Shown here in pieces: positions 63,517 through 64,000 of a stretch of DNA of 64,000 nt (positions are counted from its first letter, which is position 1; every line of letters begins with the position of its first letter). The stretch covers positions 186,001-250,000 of the forward strand of contig CAWDIH010000002.1 in NCBI GenBank assembly GCA_963802415.1. The letters run 5' to 3'. Origin of the DNA: DATAES01 sp963802415 (GTDB taxonomy: Bacteria; Actinomycetota; Acidimicrobiia; Acidimicrobiales; JACDCH01). The notes beneath the pieces were generated by a model. That model was not told the origin of the DNA and ran no database searches. It worked only from the letters and a program-made list of their open reading frames with translations. The position numbers and the translations under genes are program-made.

Positions 63517-64000
63517 GTGCGGGTCGTGGTCGTTGGTGGAGGAATCGCCGGCTTGTCGGTATCGCTCCGGCTGGGTCAAGCGGGCCACGAGGTCACCGTT
63601 GTCGATCGCGATCCAGCGCCGCCATCGGAGGCGGGGGACGCGTTCGGTGGCTGGCGCCGGCGCAGCGTGCGGCAGTGGCAGCAGTACCACGTGTTTCGAA
63701 CGAGGGCGCGCCGGGAGCTGACACGGTCCGCGCCGGACATCCTCGAGCGACTCGCTTCGGTCGGCGTGCCTGGCGCATTGCCGCGTCGACGGGCAAGCGA
63801 ACGTCCCGGCCATCCCCGGCGGGTTCAGGGGGCTGGCGGTGCGACGACCGGTCCTGGAGTGGGTACTTCGCCGAGCGGTCGAGGAATGTCCGCGGGTAGC
63901 GGTGCTGTCGCCGATCGCGGTCGCGTCCGTGTCGTTCGATGCCGAACGCCGCTGCGCGACGGGGGTGCGCACCGCCGACGGCGCCGAGCACGCCGCCGAC
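63517..64000 (+). CDS. FAD-dependent monooxygenase, one frameshift near 63771, runs off the right edge
   Basis: GTG 63517: VRVVVVGGGIAGLSVSLRLG, VTVVDRDPAPPSE, GDAFGGWRRRSVRQWQQYHV. A one-base shift near 63771 leads to AHCRVDGQANVPAIPGG then RRPVLEWVLRRAVEECPRVA and FDAERRCATGVRTADGAEH. This is the FAD-binding half of a flavin monooxygenase or halogenase-like enzyme. It is the whole version of the fragment at 18987, whose first 50 residues are very similar. The C-terminal part is beyond the window. Confidence 0.75.
   Translation, partial: MRVVVVGGGIAGLSVSLRLGQAGHEVTVVDRDPAPPSEAGDAFGGWRRRSVRQWQQYHVFRTRARRELTRSAPDILERLASVGVPGALPRRRASERPGHPRRVQGAGGATTGPGVGTSPSGRGMSAGSGAVADRGRVRVVRCRTPLRDGGAHRRRRRARRR

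Overview
The window is high-GC DNA with many GTG starts, from an actinobacterium. The gene content (WhiB regulator, DivIVA-type protein, UPF0182 protein, polyphosphate kinase next to a NUDIX hydrolase and a SenX3-like kinase, a mycothiol-dependent isomerase-like enzyme) fits an actinobacterium, most likely of the class Acidimicrobiia. The class assignment is inference from gene order and protein style, not from a marker gene.

Positions 1 to 18.6 kb look like ordinary chromosome. They hold a formimidoyltransferase fragment, whiB, ppk1, NUDIX, a sensor kinase, an MFS transporter, a DUF2342 protein, an epimerase-like protein, an HtrA-like protease, moaE, a small membrane protein, mreB, a HEAT-repeat protein, a PDZ-Lon protease, a DivIVA protein with a phage-head-like C-terminus, and a UPF0182 membrane protein. 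Genes are close packed, often overlapping. Only two single-base frameshifts are evident here (ppk1 and the PDZ-Lon gene).

At 18,624 there is an initiator tRNA-fMet gene, and from there the window becomes accessory. A 44-base core, from the anticodon loop of this tRNA to its 3' end, recurs at 24,627, 40,591 and 44,714. This is a tandem array of integrative elements at one tRNA gene. The array carries short paired repeats at element ends that look like integrase arm-binding sites. They share one layout but differ in sequence: GTCAAAC, GTCATCA and GTCACCA, plus a different CTTCTACCGG type beside the only integrase remnant. Each left end also restores a tRNA terminator hairpin.

Element A (18.6-24.7 kb) holds a truncated FAD enzyme, an IS transposase, an RTX-repeat secreted protein, a broken LuxR/AfsR-type ATPase and a two-gene unknown cassette. 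Element B (24.7-40.6 kb) holds the broken integrase, IS630, IS21 and group II intron remnants, a vanadium haloperoxidase-like gene, OsmC, a NarL-type sensor kinase, AraC, TetR and GntR regulators, an aldo/keto reductase, GNATs and a hydrolase-cyclase fusion. Element C (40.6-44.8 kb) holds a lipid-kinase fragment, a CorA-like transporter and a stress cassette (response regulator, CsbD, small membrane protein, hemerythrin).

From 44.8 kb to the end the region is still accessory: GNAT, kinase-type resistance gene, tag glycosylase, badly frameshifted CehA/McbA and ceramidase-like genes, IS110, IMPase, small enzymes, a LuxR regulator, a toxin-antitoxin pair, a tyrosine recombinase, and an FAD monooxygenase running off the end. 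Single-base frameshifts are far denser after 18.6 kb than before it, so decay, strain mixing or local assembly error must be considered for every broken gene here.
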